A stretch of DNA of 64,000 bases from Actinomycetes bacterium (GTDB taxonomy: Bacteria > Actinomycetota > Acidimicrobiia > Acidimicrobiales > RAAP-2), in assembly GCA_021791145.1 (NCBI GenBank), contig JAJYXE010000037.1:38190-102189 (forward strand), in the 5' to 3' direction. Below, piece by piece: positions 1 to 9,224 of this stretch. The notes below the pieces were generated by a model, which was given only the letters and a program-made list of their open reading frames with translations, had not been told where the DNA came from and ran no database searches. The position numbers were made by a program, and so were the translations under genes. Each line of letters opens with the position of its first letter. Position 1 is the first letter of the stretch.

Positions 1-701
1 ACGTCGGGCTGCACCGCTTGCCGGTGGTCTTCGCCCTCGACCGGGCGGGGATCACGGGGGAGAACGGCCCGAGCCACCACGGGATCTTCGACCTCGTGCT
101 GTCGCTCGCGGTCCCCGGCATGACCGTGCTCGCGCCCTCGAGCGCCGAGGACCTCGAGGCGATGCTCGAGACGGCCGTCGAGCTTGACGGTCCGGCGACC
201 ATCCGCTTCCCTGCCACCGCCCCGGCACGCCACGCGGAAGCCGGCTGCGGGCTCGACGCCCGCCTCGTGCGCCAAGGCGACGGGTCGGTGTGCCTCCTTG
301 GGGTCGGCAAGCTCCTCGAGGCGTGCGCGGCCGCGGCGGAGGAGCTCGCGGCCACAGGGATCGACGCGACGGTCTGGGACGTGCGGGCGGTCAGCCCGCC
401 CGACGAGGCCATGATCGACGACGCTGCGCGTCACCGGCTCGTCGTGACCGCAGAGGACGGGCTGGCGACGGGCGGCGCGGGGTCCTTCCTCGCCGACGCC
501 GTCGGCCGCGCGGCCGACGAGACGGACCGTGAGGCGCCGGCGATCAGGATCCTCGGGATCCCCCGCGCCTACCTCCCCCACGACAAGCCCGACGCGATCC
601 TCGCGGAGCTCGGGCTCGACGGCCCCGGGGTGGCGGCGAGCGTGCGGCAGGCGATGCGGCGAGCAGCGCCGCTCCACGACAGGACGCTCTTCACGCCCTG
701 A
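1..701 (+). CDS. dxs: 1-deoxy-D-xylulose-5-phosphate synthase, C-terminal part
   Basis: The gene enters from the left edge in frame (first complete codon at base 3) and ends with TGA at 699-701, leaving 232 residues. The visible part matches the transketolase pyrimidine-binding and C-terminal domains of DXS: PVVFALDRAG, then GPSHHGIFDL and PGMTVLAPSS. DXS condenses pyruvate and glyceraldehyde-3-phosphate to DXP, the first step of the MEP isoprenoid pathway, in the cytoplasm with thiamine diphosphate. The N-terminal domain lies outside the window. The gene is convergent with the next one, only four bases away. Confidence 0.93.
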   Translation, partial: VGLHRLPVVFALDRAGITGENGPSHHGIFDLVLSLAVPGMTVLAPSSAEDLEAMLETAVELDGPATIRFPATAPARHAEAGCGLDARLVRQGDGSVCLLGVGKLLEACAAAAEELAATGIDATVWDVRAVSPPDEAMIDDAARHRLVVTAEDGLATGGAGSFLADAVGRAADETDREAPAIRILGIPRAYLPHDKPDAILAELGLDGPGVAASVRQAMRRAAPLHDRTLFTP

Positions 702-705
702 GCGG

Positions 706-1449
706 TCAGGACTTGTTGGCCCCGTAGGTGCGCACGAAGTCGTTGACGGAGTAGTAGGCCTCGATCGACTCGCCTGCATCCCCCCAGAAGCCCTCGAGGA
801 CGTCGTAGCCCATCGAACCCGCCGACACGTAGTAGTTGTTGACGTCGGTGATCTCGAGCTCGCCGCGGCCGGAGGGTTCGAGCGTCTTGATCACCTCGAA
901 GACGCCGGCGTCGTAGCAGTAGATGCCCGTGACGCCGAAGTGCGAGGGCGGGTCCTCCGGCTTCTCGACGATCCGGGTGACCCGCCCTTCTGCGTCGAGC
1001 TCGGGAACGCCCAGATGGCGGAGGTGCTCGGGCTCGTCCACCCGCGTGAGGAGGATCCGCGCCCCGTGGGGCTCGGCCAGGAAGCTCTCGACCATCGGGC
1101 GGATCGAGCGCTCGACCACGTTGTCGGCGAGCATCACGAGGACCGGGTCGCCGTCGCAGAAGCGCTCCGCGAGGCCGAGCGCCTCGGCGATCCCGCCCGG
1201 GCGCTCCTGATAGGCGTAGCTGAGCCGGTCGATGCCGAACTCGTGGCCGTTCCCGAGCAGCCGGAGGAACTCGCCGGCGTGCGTCCCGCCGGTGACGAGC
1301 ATGATGTCGGCGATCCCGGCGTTCACCACGGCCTCGATCGCCCACTGCACCATCGGCCGGTCGTAGATGGGCAGCAGGTGCTTGTTGGTGATGCGGGTGA
1401 GCGGGTAGAGGCGCGAGCCCGTCCCGCCGGCGAGGAGGACGCCTTTCAC
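706..1449 (-). CDS. Glucose-1-phosphate thymidylyltransferase-like sugar nucleotidyltransferase
   Basis: 247 residues from a GTG start, giving the family N-terminus (V/M)KGVLLAGGTGSRLYPLT. This is the nucleotide-binding signature of RmlA-type nucleotidyltransferases, followed by the conserved KHLLPIYDRPM block and a VLVMLADNV segment that supplies the metal-binding aspartate. Such enzymes make dTDP-glucose or a related NDP-sugar for cell-surface polysaccharide. The protein is shorter than classical RmlA (about 290 residues), fitting the short stand-alone form found in actinobacteria. The longer reading frame starting at 1488 is unlikely because its extra residues match no family N-terminus. 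The sugar specificity cannot be read from the sequence. Confidence 0.85.
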   Translation of the reverse strand: MKGVLLAGGTGSRLYPLTRITNKHLLPIYDRPMVQWAIEAVVNAGIADIMLVTGGTHAGEFLRLLGNGHEFGIDRLSYAYQERPGGIAEALGLAERFCDGDPVLVMLADNVVERSIRPMVESFLAEPHGARILLTRVDEPEHLRHLGVPELDAEGRVTRIVEKPEDPPSHFGVTGIYCYDAGVFEVIKTLEPSGRGELEITDVNNYYVSAGSMGYDVLEGFWGDAGESIEAYYSVNDFVRTYGANKS

Positions 1450-1512
1450 GGGCCACCACCCTACGTGGCGGCGGCACGGGGCGGGCACGCCGCCCCGCTA
1501 CGGTGGCGGGCC

Positions 1513-3705
1513 ATGGGCGCCGATGACCTCGTCGCGCTCCTCGAGAAGGTGACGGCCGGCCTGCCCGACGGCGGAGAGGAGCGGCCGGGCCAGGTCGAGA
1601 TGGCGCGTGCAGCGGCGCGTGCGATCGCCTCGGGACGCCACCTTGTCGTCCAAGCCGGCACCGGGACCGGGAAGTCCCTGGCGTACCTCGTCGCGGCCGT
1701 CGCGTCGGGCGAGCGAACGGTGGTCGCCACCGCGACCAAGGCGCTCCAGGACCAGCTCGCGGGCAAGGACCTCCCGCAGGTGGCCCGCGCGCTCGGGCGG
1801 CCGCTGTCGTTCGCCGTGCTCAAGGGACGGAGCAACTACCTCTGCCTTCAGCGGGCGGCCGAGGTCGCCGGCCGCGGCGTCCAGCCCGACCTCGGCGCGG
1901 CGGCCGGCGGGCAGTGGACGGACGTGGAGCTGGCCGGCGATCGCGGAGCCGCGAGCCCGACCGGCGCGTCCGGCGCCGGACGTCTCGCCGGCGATCTCCA
2001 GCGCCTCCTCGCATGGTCGGTGACGACCGAGAGCGGCGACCGGGGGGACCTCGACTTCGAGCCCCACGAGCGCGCCTGGGCGGCGGTGAGCGTCGGCGCG
2101 CGCGAGTGCCCCGGCGCGCACCGCTGCCCCGAGGGTGCGCGGTGCTTCGCCGAGCGGGCGCGCCAGCGCGCGGCCGAAGCTGACGTGGTGATCGTGAACA
2201 CCCACCTCTACGGAGCCCACCTCGCGAGCGGCGGCGCGGTCCTCCCCCCGCACAACGTTGTGATCTTCGACGAAGCGCACGAGGTCGAAGAGGTCATGAC
2301 CCAGAGCCTCGGCGTCGACCTCGCCCCGGGGAGGCTCCGCGCGCTCCACGCCTCGGTTCGGGCCGCGCTCGGTGATCCCGCAAATTCCCCCGGCCTCGAC
2401 GACGTGGCCGAGAGCCTGCGCGCGCTCCTCGCTGCGCGCGCCGGGCGGCGCGTGCTGCGACCCGAGGAGCCGGCGCGACACGCCGGTGGCCAGGGCCCGG
2501 CACCCCGCGCGCCGGCCGGCGGAGCCCCCCTCAGAGCACGCGACTTCTTCGGGATCGACAGCACTGGCGCTCCGGTGCGCCGACGACCGTCCACCGCAGG
2601 CGGCGCAGGCGGCGAAGGCGGCGCAGGCGGCGAAGGCGGCGCAGGCGGCACGGACGCCGGGCTCGACGCGGAGCTTCGCCGCCTTCTCGAGCTCGCACGC
2701 ACGCGGCTCGAGCGGCTACGCGGCCGCCTCGCCGACGCGGGGAACCCCGCAGGAGGCCACGACGGCGCGGGCCACGACGGCGCGGGCACCGCGGCCCGGA
2801 GCACCCGGGCGCTCACCGCAGCAGCCCACCTCGAAGAGGACGTGAGGCGGCTGCTCTCGCCCGGCGAGGGCGACGTCTGCTGGATCGACGCCACGGCCAA
2901 CGGGCCGGTGCTCCGGCTCTCGCCGGTCGACGTGGGGCCGGTGCTCGCCGGGACGCTGTGGGGCTCGGTGAGCGCGGTGCTCACCAGCGCGACCGTCCCG
3001 CCGCACCTGGCGGCCCGGCTGCAGCTGGACCATTTCGACGTCGACCACCTCGACGTCGGGAGCCCGTTCGACTACCGGACCCACGCGCTGCTCTACGTCG
3101 CCCGCCACCTCCCCGACCCTCGCCGCCCCGGCGCGCAGGGCGCGGTCCTCGACGAGCTCGAGGCCCTGATCTCGGCCGCCGGCGGGCGGACGCTCGCCTT
3201 GTTCACGAGCCGGCGGGCGGCCGACGAGGCCGCCGAAGCGCTCGCGGCACGCCTGCCCTTCGAGGTGCTTGCCCAAGGAGGGCTTCCCAAGGCGCAGCTG
3301 CTCGAGCGGTTCACGCGCGCAGAGACGTCCTGTCTCTTCGCGACGCTCGGGTTCTGGCAAGGCGTCGACGTGCCGGGCCGCGCCCTCAGCCTTGTGACGC
3401 TGGACCGGCTCCCCTTCGGCCGTCCCGACGACCCGTTGCTCGAGGCGCGACGCGCGCGCGCCGGGGAGCGGGCGTTCGCGCTCGTCGACCTGCCGAGGGC
3501 CGCCGCGCTGCTCGCTCAGGGCGTCGGGCGGCTCATCCGCAGCTCCACCGACCAGGGGGTGGTCGCCGTCCTCGATCCCCGCCTGGCGACGGCTCCGTAC
3601 CGAAAGACGCTCCTCGACGCGCTGCCCCCCATGCGCCGCACCGTCCAGCGCGCCGAGGTTGAGGCATTCCTCGAGCGGCTCTTCGTCCCCCAGGGTCCTG
3701 GCTGA
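1513..3705 (+). CDS. dinG: DinG/XPD-family ATP-dependent DNA helicase
   Basis: 730 residues from ATG 1513, divergent from the nucleotidyltransferase. It is a superfamily-2 helicase of the iron-sulfur group. Walker A AGTGTGKS lies near residue 50, and the DEAH box (VVIFDEAHEVEEV) near 253. Between them are four cysteines, one in NYLCLQR and three in ECPGAHRCPEGARCF, placed as in the 4Fe-4S pin of XPD/DinG. The C-terminal domain has GFWQGVDVPG, LPFGRP and QGVGRLIRS (motif VI arginines). Such helicases unwind damaged or R-loop-containing DNA 5' to 3'. A glycine-rich GGAGGE repeat sits between the two halves and is probably a flexible linker. The frame is open far upstream of 1513, but that part is antisense to the neighbour and is not coding. 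Confidence 0.92.
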   Translation: MGADDLVALLEKVTAGLPDGGEERPGQVEMARAAARAIASGRHLVVQAGTGTGKSLAYLVAAVASGERTVVATATKALQDQLAGKDLPQVARALGRPLSFAVLKGRSNYLCLQRAAEVAGRGVQPDLGAAAGGQWTDVELAGDRGAASPTGASGAGRLAGDLQRLLAWSVTTESGDRGDLDFEPHERAWAAVSVGARECPGAHRCPEGARCFAERARQRAAEADVVIVNTHLYGAHLASGGAVLPPHNVVIFDEAHEVEEVMTQSLGVDLAPGRLRALHASVRAALGDPANSPGLDDVAESLRALLAARAGRRVLRPEEPARHAGGQGPAPRAPAGGAPLRARDFFGIDSTGAPVRRRPSTAGGAGGEGGAGGEGGAGGTDAGLDAELRRLLELARTRLERLRGRLADAGNPAGGHDGAGHDGAGTAARSTRALTAAAHLEEDVRRLLSPGEGDVCWIDATANGPVLRLSPVDVGPVLAGTLWGSVSAVLTSATVPPHLAARLQLDHFDVDHLDVGSPFDYRTHALLYVARHLPDPRRPGAQGAVLDELEALISAAGGRTLALFTSRRAADEAAEALAARLPFEVLAQGGLPKAQLLERFTRAETSCLFATLGFWQGVDVPGRALSLVTLDRLPFGRPDDPLLEARRARAGERAFALVDLPRAAALLAQGVGRLIRSSTDQGVVAVLDPRLATAPYRKTLLDALPPMRRTVQRAEVEAFLERLFVPQGPG
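2596..2649 (+). repeat. 18-bp tandem repeat inside the dinG-like gene
   Basis: Two full copies of an 18-bp unit (GCAGGCGGCGAAGGCGGC) at 2605-2622 and 2623-2640, with partial copies on both sides. The repeat encodes Gly-Gly-Ala-Gly-Gly-Glu in frame, so copy-number change would keep the reading frame. Confidence 0.9.
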
Positions 3706-3750
3706 TCGTGGTCGGGCACTGGCCTCGCTCAGGCTGCCCGGCGGCGCGCC

Positions 3751-3795
3751 GGCGGGGGGACGGCCGGCGGGGGGACGGCCGGCGGGGGGAGCGCC
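3751..3795. repeat. 15-bp tandem repeat, three copies, intergenic
   Basis: Units 3751-3765, 3766-3780 and 3781-3795 (GGCGGGGGGACGGCC; last copy changed near its end). It lies in the 330-bp gap after the helicase gene. Open frames across the gap (for example 3729-3977 minus) are Ala/Arg/Pro-rich with no family resemblance, so I call none. Apart from this repeat and the promoter at its right end I see nothing in the gap. Confidence 0.85.
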
Positions 3796-4000
3796 CCGTC
3801 GCCGCCGAGCCGCCAGCCTGCGGCCACCAGCGCCCTGCCGGCGGCGAGCGCCACCGTGCCCGGCTTCCCCTCCGCTCGGGGCGCCGAGCGGCGGCGACGC
3901 GACGCCGCCAGGTGAGAGAGGTCGGAGCTCCGCTGCGCAGCGAGCTTGCTCGCCGTCGTCCATGGTTGGTGCAACATGCCACCAGTGTAGCAGCTCTAGT

Positions 4001-4028
4001 TTGAGTTCGAACGATAGAGGGATATAGT
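4001..4028 (+). promoter_or_regulatory. Likely promoter of the ArsR-type regulator (near-leaderless)
   Basis: An AT-rich island in GC-rich DNA holds TTGAGT (4001-4006), a 16-bp spacer and TATAGT (4023-4028). Only nine bases separate the -10 box from ATG 4038, so the mRNA would start at or next to the start codon. An 8-bp palindrome GTTCGAAC (4005-4012) overlaps the -35 box and could be an operator. Confidence 0.55.
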
Positions 4029-4037
4029 CATCTCGCT

Positions 4038-5081
4038 ATGCCTATCTTCGAAGAGCCGGGAGAGGCGGTCGAGCCCAAGGTGGCCGTCCGAGGCTCAGCA
4101 GCCATCGAGCTCGAGTGGGTGCTCCACTCGGCCGTCCGCGAGGACTTCCGCGCCGACCACCCAGCCCTCCACGCCCTCTACGACGAAGAGCGGCCCGACC
4201 TTCGCGAGGAGGTGCGCGCGCTGTGGGCCGGCGAGGAGCCCGCTGAGGAGACTCGGGCACCGGGGGCCTTCACCGAGCTGGTGCTCCTCGCCCACCACGG
4301 GGGGCTCCTCTTCGAAGAGGAGCCGTCGGCGTTGCTCGCGGCGCTCGGCGGTCTCTGCTCGTCGGTGCCCACCGCCCCGTCGGACTGGCCGCTCCTGGCG
4401 GAGAGCGACGTCGACCGGCGGACCGCGCTCTTGCGCCTGGCCCGCCTCCGCCGCTCGGCACAGGTGCGCCGCCGGTTCGTCGACGTCGTCTCGCGGGTCT
4501 GGGAGGCCGCGGGGCCCAGCTGGGAGCAGCACGGCCGCGCCGCGGTGGCCGACGCGATCGCGTCGAAACAGGCGATGTTGTCCAGGGGCGCAGGATGGCG
4601 TGACCTCGTGAGGGGCTCGTGGCACTTCGGTGAGCACGCGGAGAGGGTGGTGGCCGCCCTCGCGCCCGACGTGGAGATCGTGGTCGTGCCCGCCTACTTC
4701 GCCCACCTGGGCCTGCTCTACGACGTCCCGGGACACGTCGTGCTCGGCATCCGCGCCGAGGAGCCGGCAAGCGCTGCGCGCGAGCGCAACGAGGACCTCG
4801 CCAAGAGGCTGCGCGCGCTCTCGGACCCGACGAGGCTCGCGATCGTCGACAGCCTGCGCGCTCGGGCACTCACGGTGACCGAGCTGGCCACGCGCTTCGG
4901 CCTCGCCCAGCCGACGGTGAGCAACCACGTGAAGCTGCTCCGCGACGCCGGCCTCGTCGCCGAGGTCCGCGAAGGCACGCGCAAGAAGTTGGCGGTCCGC
5001 CCCGACGCCGCCGGCGCGCTCGTCGACGACCTCGCGCGCGTGCTGGACGCGGTCTCCCCTCTTCGGCCTGCGGGTCAGTAA
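4038..5081 (+). CDS. ArsR-family winged-helix transcriptional regulator with long N-terminal domain
   Basis: 347 residues. The last roughly 90 form an ArsR-type winged helix: [20 protein letters not shown], then [24 protein letters not shown] with the recognition helix, then a wing ([11 protein letters not shown]). The first roughly 250 residues are not a classical sensor. They are acidic and helical, as in other long actinobacterial ArsR-like proteins whose ligand is unknown. No metal-binding CxC motif is visible beside the DNA-binding helix, so metal sensing is not supported. The end overlaps the convergent era gene by seven bases. The near-leaderless promoter and its palindrome suggest autoregulation. 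Confidence 0.8.
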   Translation: MPIFEEPGEAVEPKVAVRGSAAIELEWVLHSAVREDFRADHPALHALYDEERPDLREEVRALWAGEEPAEETRAPGAFTELVLLAHHGGLLFEEEPSALLAALGGLCSSVPTAPSDWPLLAESDVDRRTALLRLARLRRSAQVRRRFVDVVSRVWEAAGPSWEQHGRAAVADAIASKQAMLSRGAGWRDLVRGSWHFGEHAERVVAALAPDVEIVVVPAYFAHLGLLYDVPGHVVLGIRAEEPASAARERNEDLAKRLRALSDPTRLAIVDSLRARALTVTELATRFGLAQPTVSNHVKLLRDAGLVAEVREGTRKKLAVRPDAAGALVDDLARVLDAVSPLRPAGQ

Positions 5082-5980
5082 CCGAGCCGGTCGAGGGCGT
5101 CGGGACGCTGCTGCCAGCGCTTCTCCACCCGCACGTAGAGCTCGAGGTAGGCACCCGGCGGCAGCTGCGCTCGGACAGCCGTCCCGACCTCCTTCAGCAC
5201 CGCGCCCTTGCGGCCGATGACGATGCCCTTCTGCGAGTCGCGCTCCACCACGATCTCGCAGCGGATCCGCGGCCAGTCCCACTCGGTCACCCGACAGGCG
5301 ATCGAGTGGGGAAGCTCCTCCCGGGCGCGCCGCAGGAGCTGCTCGCGCACGAGCTCTGCCACCGAGAGCGCCTCGGGCGTGTCGGTCGTCATGTCGGAGG
5401 GGTAGTACGCGGGTCCTTCGGGCAGCCGGTCGACGATCGAGCCGACGAGCGCGTCGACACCCTCACCGGTGCGCGCCGACACGGGGAAATATTCCGCCGA
5501 GCCGCTCCCACCCAGCTCGTCGACCGCGGCGGCCGCGGCGGCCAGCTGGCCGAGGAGCTGCGCGGGGCGGACGCGGTCGACCTTGTTGACGACGACGAGG
5601 AGGCGGCCGCCGGCGTCGGGAGCCCGCGGCGCCTCCCTCCCGGCGATCGCACGGGCGAGGACGATCCGGTCCCCGGGCCCGACCGGGGCGGTGGCATCGA
5701 GCACGGCGACCGCGACGTCCACGTCGTCGAGCGACGCGTCGGCCGCCTCGACGAGACGGGCGCCGAGCGCGCTGCGGGGCCGGTGGAAGCCCGGGGTGTC
5801 CACGAGCACGAGCTGGGCACCGGGACGGTGGAGCACGCCGCGCACGACGTGGCGCGTGGTGTTGGGCCGCGACGAGACGATCGAGACCTTCGCGCCGACG
5901 ATCCGGTTGACGAGCGTCGACTTGCCGACGTTCGGACGGCCGACGACCGCGGCGAACCCCGTCTTCATCGGCGAGCTCAC
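5075..5980 (-). CDS. era: GTPase Era
   Basis: 301 residues from GTG 5980; ATG 5968 is an alternative. The G domain has G1 [10 protein letters not shown]2 with RPNTTRH, G3 DTPGF and G4 NKVD. The C-terminal KH domain carries [11 protein letters not shown] near residue 265 and the family ending (LYVRVEKRW). Era binds the 3' end of 16S rRNA and helps assemble the 30S subunit. The start overlaps the stop of the upstream CBS-domain gene as GTGA, showing translational coupling at the end of the phoH-ybeY operon. The insert after G3 is somewhat longer than in E. coli Era. Confidence 0.95.
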   Translation of the reverse strand: MSSPMKTGFAAVVGRPNVGKSTLVNRIVGAKVSIVSSRPNTTRHVVRGVLHRPGAQLVLVDTPGFHRPRSALGARLVEAADASLDDVDVAVAVLDATAPVGPGDRIVLARAIAGREAPRAPDAGGRLLVVVNKVDRVRPAQLLGQLAAAAAAVDELGGSGSAEYFPVSARTGEGVDALVGSIVDRLPEGPAYYPSDMTTDTPEALSVAELVREQLLRRAREELPHSIACRVTEWDWPRIRCEIVVERDSQKGIVIGRKGAVLKEVGTAVRAQLPPGAYLELYVRVEKRWQQRPDALDRLGY

Positions 5981-7296
5981 TCCTCGGCGTCGTCGGCGGG
6001 CCCGGCCGGGGCCGTGCGCTCGATCCGCACCCGGGAGATGCGCCGTCCCTGGACCCGCTCGGCGACGAGGCGCACCCCGTCGACGTCGACCGACTCGCCC
6101 TGTGCGGGGACATGGCCGCCGACGGCGAGCATGAGACCGCCGACCGTGTCCCAGCCCTCCTGGGGGAGCTCGGTCCCGAGCAGATCGTCGACGTCGTCGA
6201 TCGCCATGCGCCCCGTCACCACGACGCTCCCGTCGGGCAGGGACTCCACCACCGGCTCCTCGACGTCGTACTCGTCCACGATCTCGCCGACGAGCTCCTC
6301 GATGAGGTCCTCGAGGGTGACGAGGCCGACCGTGCTCCCGTACTCGTCGACGACGATCGACATGTGGAACTTCTTCTCCTGCATCTCCCGCAGGAGCGTC
6401 GTGAGCCTCTTGGTCTCGGGGACGAAGTGCGCCGGGCGCAGATGCGCGCGCACGACCTCGTCACCGCGCCCCTCGTGTTCCGCGCGCATGAGGTCCTTGG
6501 CGTAGGCGATGCCCACCACGTCGTCGACGTCCCCTTCGTGCACCGGCACGCGGCTGCGACCTGCAGCGAGCACCTCTTCGAGCGCGTCGTGGACGGTGAC
6601 ACCCGCGTCCAGCGTGAGCATGTCGAGGCGCGGCACCATGACCTCGCGCACGACCGCGTCCCCGAAGTCGATGATCGAGTGGATCAGCGTCCGCTCCTGA
6701 AGCTCGATCACATCCTCGGCCTGGGCCACGTCGGCCATCGCCAAGAGCTCCGACTCGGTCACCCTCGGGGCGGGGGCGCCGCCCCCGCCGAACCGGCCGA
6801 TGAGCAGGTTGGCGAGGCCGATCAGGACCGTCGAGATGGCACGGACCGGTGGGAAGCGGACGATCGCGGTGACGACCGGCGCGGTGAGCAGGGCGGCTCG
6901 CTCGTGATTGTGCACGGCCCAGTTCTTCGGCACGGCTTCGAACAAGACGAAGATCACGACCACCTCGAACACCGTCCCGACCACGACGCCCCACGCGCCC
7001 AGCCATGCCGAGGCGAGCACGCCGACGAGCGTCGCCGAGACGAGCTGGCAGATCAGCACGAGGAGGAGCACGGGATTGAGGAACTGCTCGGGGTGCTCGA
7101 CGAGCCGCACGAGCTGGCGCGCGCCGCGGCGATGCTCGTCCAAGAGCGCCTTCGCCTTCACGCGGCTGGTCCGCACGAGGCCGGTCTCCGCGAGGGCGAG
7201 GAGGCCGGACGCGGCGAGGAGCACGACGATGACCGCGATCAGCACCCAGTCGGTCGCGCGGAACCCCGCGGCCGCGACGACGGGTGCGCCGGTCAC
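5977..7296 (-). CDS. CorC/HlyC-family membrane protein with DUF21 and CBS domains
   Basis: 439 residues from GTG 7296, chosen because it overlaps the ybeY stop as GTGA and gives a natural membrane N-terminus ([20 protein letters not shown]). Order: DUF21 domain with about four membrane helices (residues 10-150), a paired CBS domain (about 210-330, VMVPRLDML and [20 protein letters not shown]), then a CorC/HlyC C-terminal domain. Relatives are implicated in Mg2+ or Co2+ efflux, though often annotated hemolysin. It sits between ybeY and era, a common bacterial arrangement. The reading frame is open further upstream through ybeY but is not coding there. Confidence 0.88.
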   Translation of the reverse strand: MTGAPVVAAAGFRATDWVLIAVIVVLLAASGLLALAETGLVRTSRVKAKALLDEHRRGARQLVRLVEHPEQFLNPVLLLVLICQLVSATLVGVLASAWLGAWGVVVGTVFEVVVIFVLFEAVPKNWAVHNHERAALLTAPVVTAIVRFPPVRAISTVLIGLANLLIGRFGGGGAPAPRVTESELLAMADVAQAEDVIELQERTLIHSIIDFGDAVVREVMVPRLDMLTLDAGVTVHDALEEVLAAGRSRVPVHEGDVDDVVGIAYAKDLMRAEHEGRGDEVVRAHLRPAHFVPETKRLTTLLREMQEKKFHMSIVVDEYGSTVGLVTLEDLIEELVGEIVDEYDVEEPVVESLPDGSVVVTGRMAIDDVDDLLGTELPQEGWDTVGGLMLAVGGHVPAQGESVDVDGVRLVAERVQGRRISRVRIERTAPAGPADDAEE

Positions 7297-7817
7297 GGCG
7301 AGCCGCCGGCGCCGTGCTGACCGCTTCTGTGGTGGCGAGCCAGGAGCTCGCGCTCGAGGCGCTCCATCTCCTCTGCCTCGAGGTCTGTCTCGTGGTCCAT
7401 CCCGAGGAGGTGCAGGACGCCGTGGACCACGAGCAGGGCCAGCTCGTCTTCGACCGTCGCGCCGTGCTCGTCGGCATTCCGAGCAGCGACCGCGGGGCAG
7501 ATCACCACGTCGCCGAGGAGGGTCAGCGGCTCCTCGCCGACGTCCACGCCCGGGCCGGTCCCGCCCGAGTCCGGGGAGCGGCCACCGGGGAGGGGTTCGT
7601 CCTCGATAGGGAACGCAAGGACGTCGGTCGGGCCCTCTCGCCCGAGGAATTGCTCGTTGAGCGCGGCGATCGACGGCTCGTCGACGAAGAGGAGCGACAC
7701 CTCGACCTCGCCGCGCACCCGGCGGTCCTCGAGCACCGCGCGAGCGAGCGCCGCCCACCGGTCGAGGTCGACCGCATGCTCCGCCTGCTCGTCGGCGGCG
7801 TAGACGTCAGCGGCCAT
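7293..7817 (-). CDS. ybeY: Endoribonuclease YbeY (16S rRNA 3'-end maturation)
   Basis: 174 residues from ATG 7817. The zinc-binding HGVLHLLGMDH signature (H-x3-H-x5-H) is intact near residue 130, preceded by NEQFLGREGPTDVLAF, typical of the family. YbeY cleaves or processes 16S rRNA and takes part in ribosome quality control. The start overlaps the end of phoH by 11 bases and the stop overlaps the next gene, so phoH, ybeY, the CBS gene and era form one coupled operon. The longer frame to 7886 adds residues antiparallel to no family member and is rejected. Confidence 0.94.
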   Translation of the reverse strand: MAADVYAADEQAEHAVDLDRWAALARAVLEDRRVRGEVEVSLLFVDEPSIAALNEQFLGREGPTDVLAFPIEDEPLPGGRSPDSGGTGPGVDVGEEPLTLLGDVVICPAVAARNADEHGATVEDELALLVVHGVLHLLGMDHETDLEAEEMERLERELLARHHRSGQHGAGGSP

Positions 7818-8883
7818 TGGCGGCGCGCTCAGCCTCCTCGTACGCGTGGATGATGTCCCCCACGATCTGGTGCCGCACGACGTCACGACGCGTCAGCTGC
7901 ACGAAGGAGACCCCGGGCACCGCGCCGAGCACCTCCTCGAGGCCCACGAGGCCCGATCGGCCGCCGGGGACGTCGATCTGCGTGACGTCGCCGGTCACCA
8001 CGCACTTGGAGCCGAAGCCGATGCGGGTGAGGAACATCTTCATCTGCTCGGGCGTCGTGTTCTGCGCCTCGTCGAGGATCATGAACGAGCTGTTCAACGT
8101 CCGTCCCCGCATGAACGCGAGCGGTGCGACCTCGATCGTCCCGCGGTCCAAGAGCCGCTGGGCGCCGTCGGGCTCGAGGAGGTCGTAAAGGGCGTCGTAG
8201 AGGGGGCGCAGGTAGGGGTCGACCTTGGCCATCAGGTCGCCCGGCAGGAACCCGAGCCGCTCCCCCGCCTCGACCGCCGGGCGCGTGAGGATGATGCGGT
8301 TGACGGCCCGGGTCTGGAGCGCCTGCACGGCGAGCGCGACCGCGAGGTAGGACTTGCCGGTCCCCGCCGGGCCGATGCCGAAGGTGACGGTGCTCGCGCC
8401 GATCGCGTCGGTGTAGCGCTTCTGGCCGGCGGTGTAGGGGCGGATCGAGCGTCCTCGCGCGCCGCGCACGACCTCGGCGTTGAGCACCTCGGAGGGGCGG
8501 ACGTCGTCGCGCACCATGTCGATGGTCCGGCGAACTTTCGCCGCGTCCAGCGCCTGCCCGGACTCGAGCACGAGGACCAGCTCTTCGAACAGACGCGACA
8601 GCTTCTCGGCGTCGGGCCCGTCGACCGCGATCCGGTTGCCCTGCACGGCGATCCGATCTTCGGTAAAGGCGCGCTCGACGAGCCGCAGCAGCTCGTCGTG
8701 CGGTCCGAGGAGGCTCGCCATGAGGTGCGTGTTGGGCACCAAGGTCTCCCGGCGCGAGGTCGTGGGGACCCCCCTCTGGGGCTCGCCTGGCCCGCCTGCC
8801 GTGCCGGCCTCGCCGTGCCCGCCAGCCGTGCCGGGCGCCTGCAACCCCGGCGCGCGGTCGGCTGCCGTCACCCGGGGGGCCAC
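7807..8883 (-). CDS. PhoH-like ATPase
   Basis: 358 residues from GTG 8883. Walker A GPAGTGKS and Walker B MILDEAQNTTPEQMK, followed by VVTGDVTQID, are the PhoH signatures. The N-terminal part from VPNTHLMASLLGPHDELLR onward aligns with the family. The first 45 or so residues are Gly/Ala/Pro-rich and poorly conserved, so the true start may be further in. PhoH-like proteins are cytoplasmic NTPases, often next to ybeY, with an unclear RNA-related role. The 5' end overlaps the HIT gene by 16 bases. Confidence 0.9.
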   Translation of the reverse strand: MAPRVTAADRAPGLQAPGTAGGHGEAGTAGGPGEPQRGVPTTSRRETLVPNTHLMASLLGPHDELLRLVERAFTEDRIAVQGNRIAVDGPDAEKLSRLFEELVLVLESGQALDAAKVRRTIDMVRDDVRPSEVLNAEVVRGARGRSIRPYTAGQKRYTDAIGASTVTFGIGPAGTGKSYLAVALAVQALQTRAVNRIILTRPAVEAGERLGFLPGDLMAKVDPYLRPLYDALYDLLEPDGAQRLLDRGTIEVAPLAFMRGRTLNSSFMILDEAQNTTPEQMKMFLTRIGFGSKCVVTGDVTQIDVPGGRSGLVGLEEVLGAVPGVSFVQLTRRDVVRHQIVGDIIHAYEEAERAANGR

Positions 8884-9224
8884 GTCATCGGCCTGCCGCC
8901 GAGCACGTGGAGGTGGAGGTGGGGCACGGAGTTCAAAGAGTCCTTCCCGACGTTGAGCACCAGGCGGTACCCGCGCTCGGGGGCGCCGATCCCTTCGGCC
9001 TCGGCGACCGCGCGGGCGGTCGTGAACATCTCCGCGACGTCCGGGGCGTCCTCCGGCGAGACGACGCCGGCGTGGTCGATGTGGCGCCGGGGCACGACGA
9101 GCACGTGGACTGGCGCCTGGGGGTGGATGTCACGGAACGCGACGGTGCGTGCGGTGGTGCAGACCACCTCGGCGGGCACCTCGCCGGCCACGATCCCGCA
9201 GAAGAGGCAGCCGGCCGGCGTCAG
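8868..9224 (-). CDS. HIT-family nucleotide hydrolase, probable CTG start
   Basis: The histidine-triad motif HLHLHVLGG lies near the C-terminus. The first usual start (GTG 9191) would begin at VAGEVPAE and lose the conserved N-terminal CLFCGI block that precedes it in frame. Extending to CTG 9224 restores GCLFCGIVAGEVPAE, and this CTG overlaps the TGA stop of the upstream gene as CTGA, just like the GTGA/ATGA junctions elsewhere here. There is no in-frame ATG, GTG or TTG upstream. The product (118 residues) would be an Hint-type protein hydrolysing adenosine phosphoramidates, with Cys-x2-Cys as part of a zinc site. Confidence 0.85.
   Translation of the reverse strand: MTPAGCLFCGIVAGEVPAEVVCTTARTVAFRDIHPQAPVHVLVVPRRHIDHAGVVSPEDAPDVAEMFTTARAVAEAEGIGAPERGYRLVLNVGKDSLNSVPHLHLHVLGGRPMTWPPG

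Noticed and set aside
529..1512. Long open frame upstream of the dinG-like start
   Set aside because: It is antisense to the nucleotidyltransferase gene, carries no domain, and the helicase family N-terminus begins at ATG 1513.
3729..3977. 82-residue minus-strand ORF in the gap before the ArsR gene
   Set aside because: Ala/Arg/Pro-rich, ends in the 15-bp repeat, and has no family resemblance.
5306..6505. Long plus-strand ORFs over era and the CBS-domain gene
   Set aside because: They are reverse-strand shadows of well-identified genes and encode His/Asp/Arg-rich nonsense.
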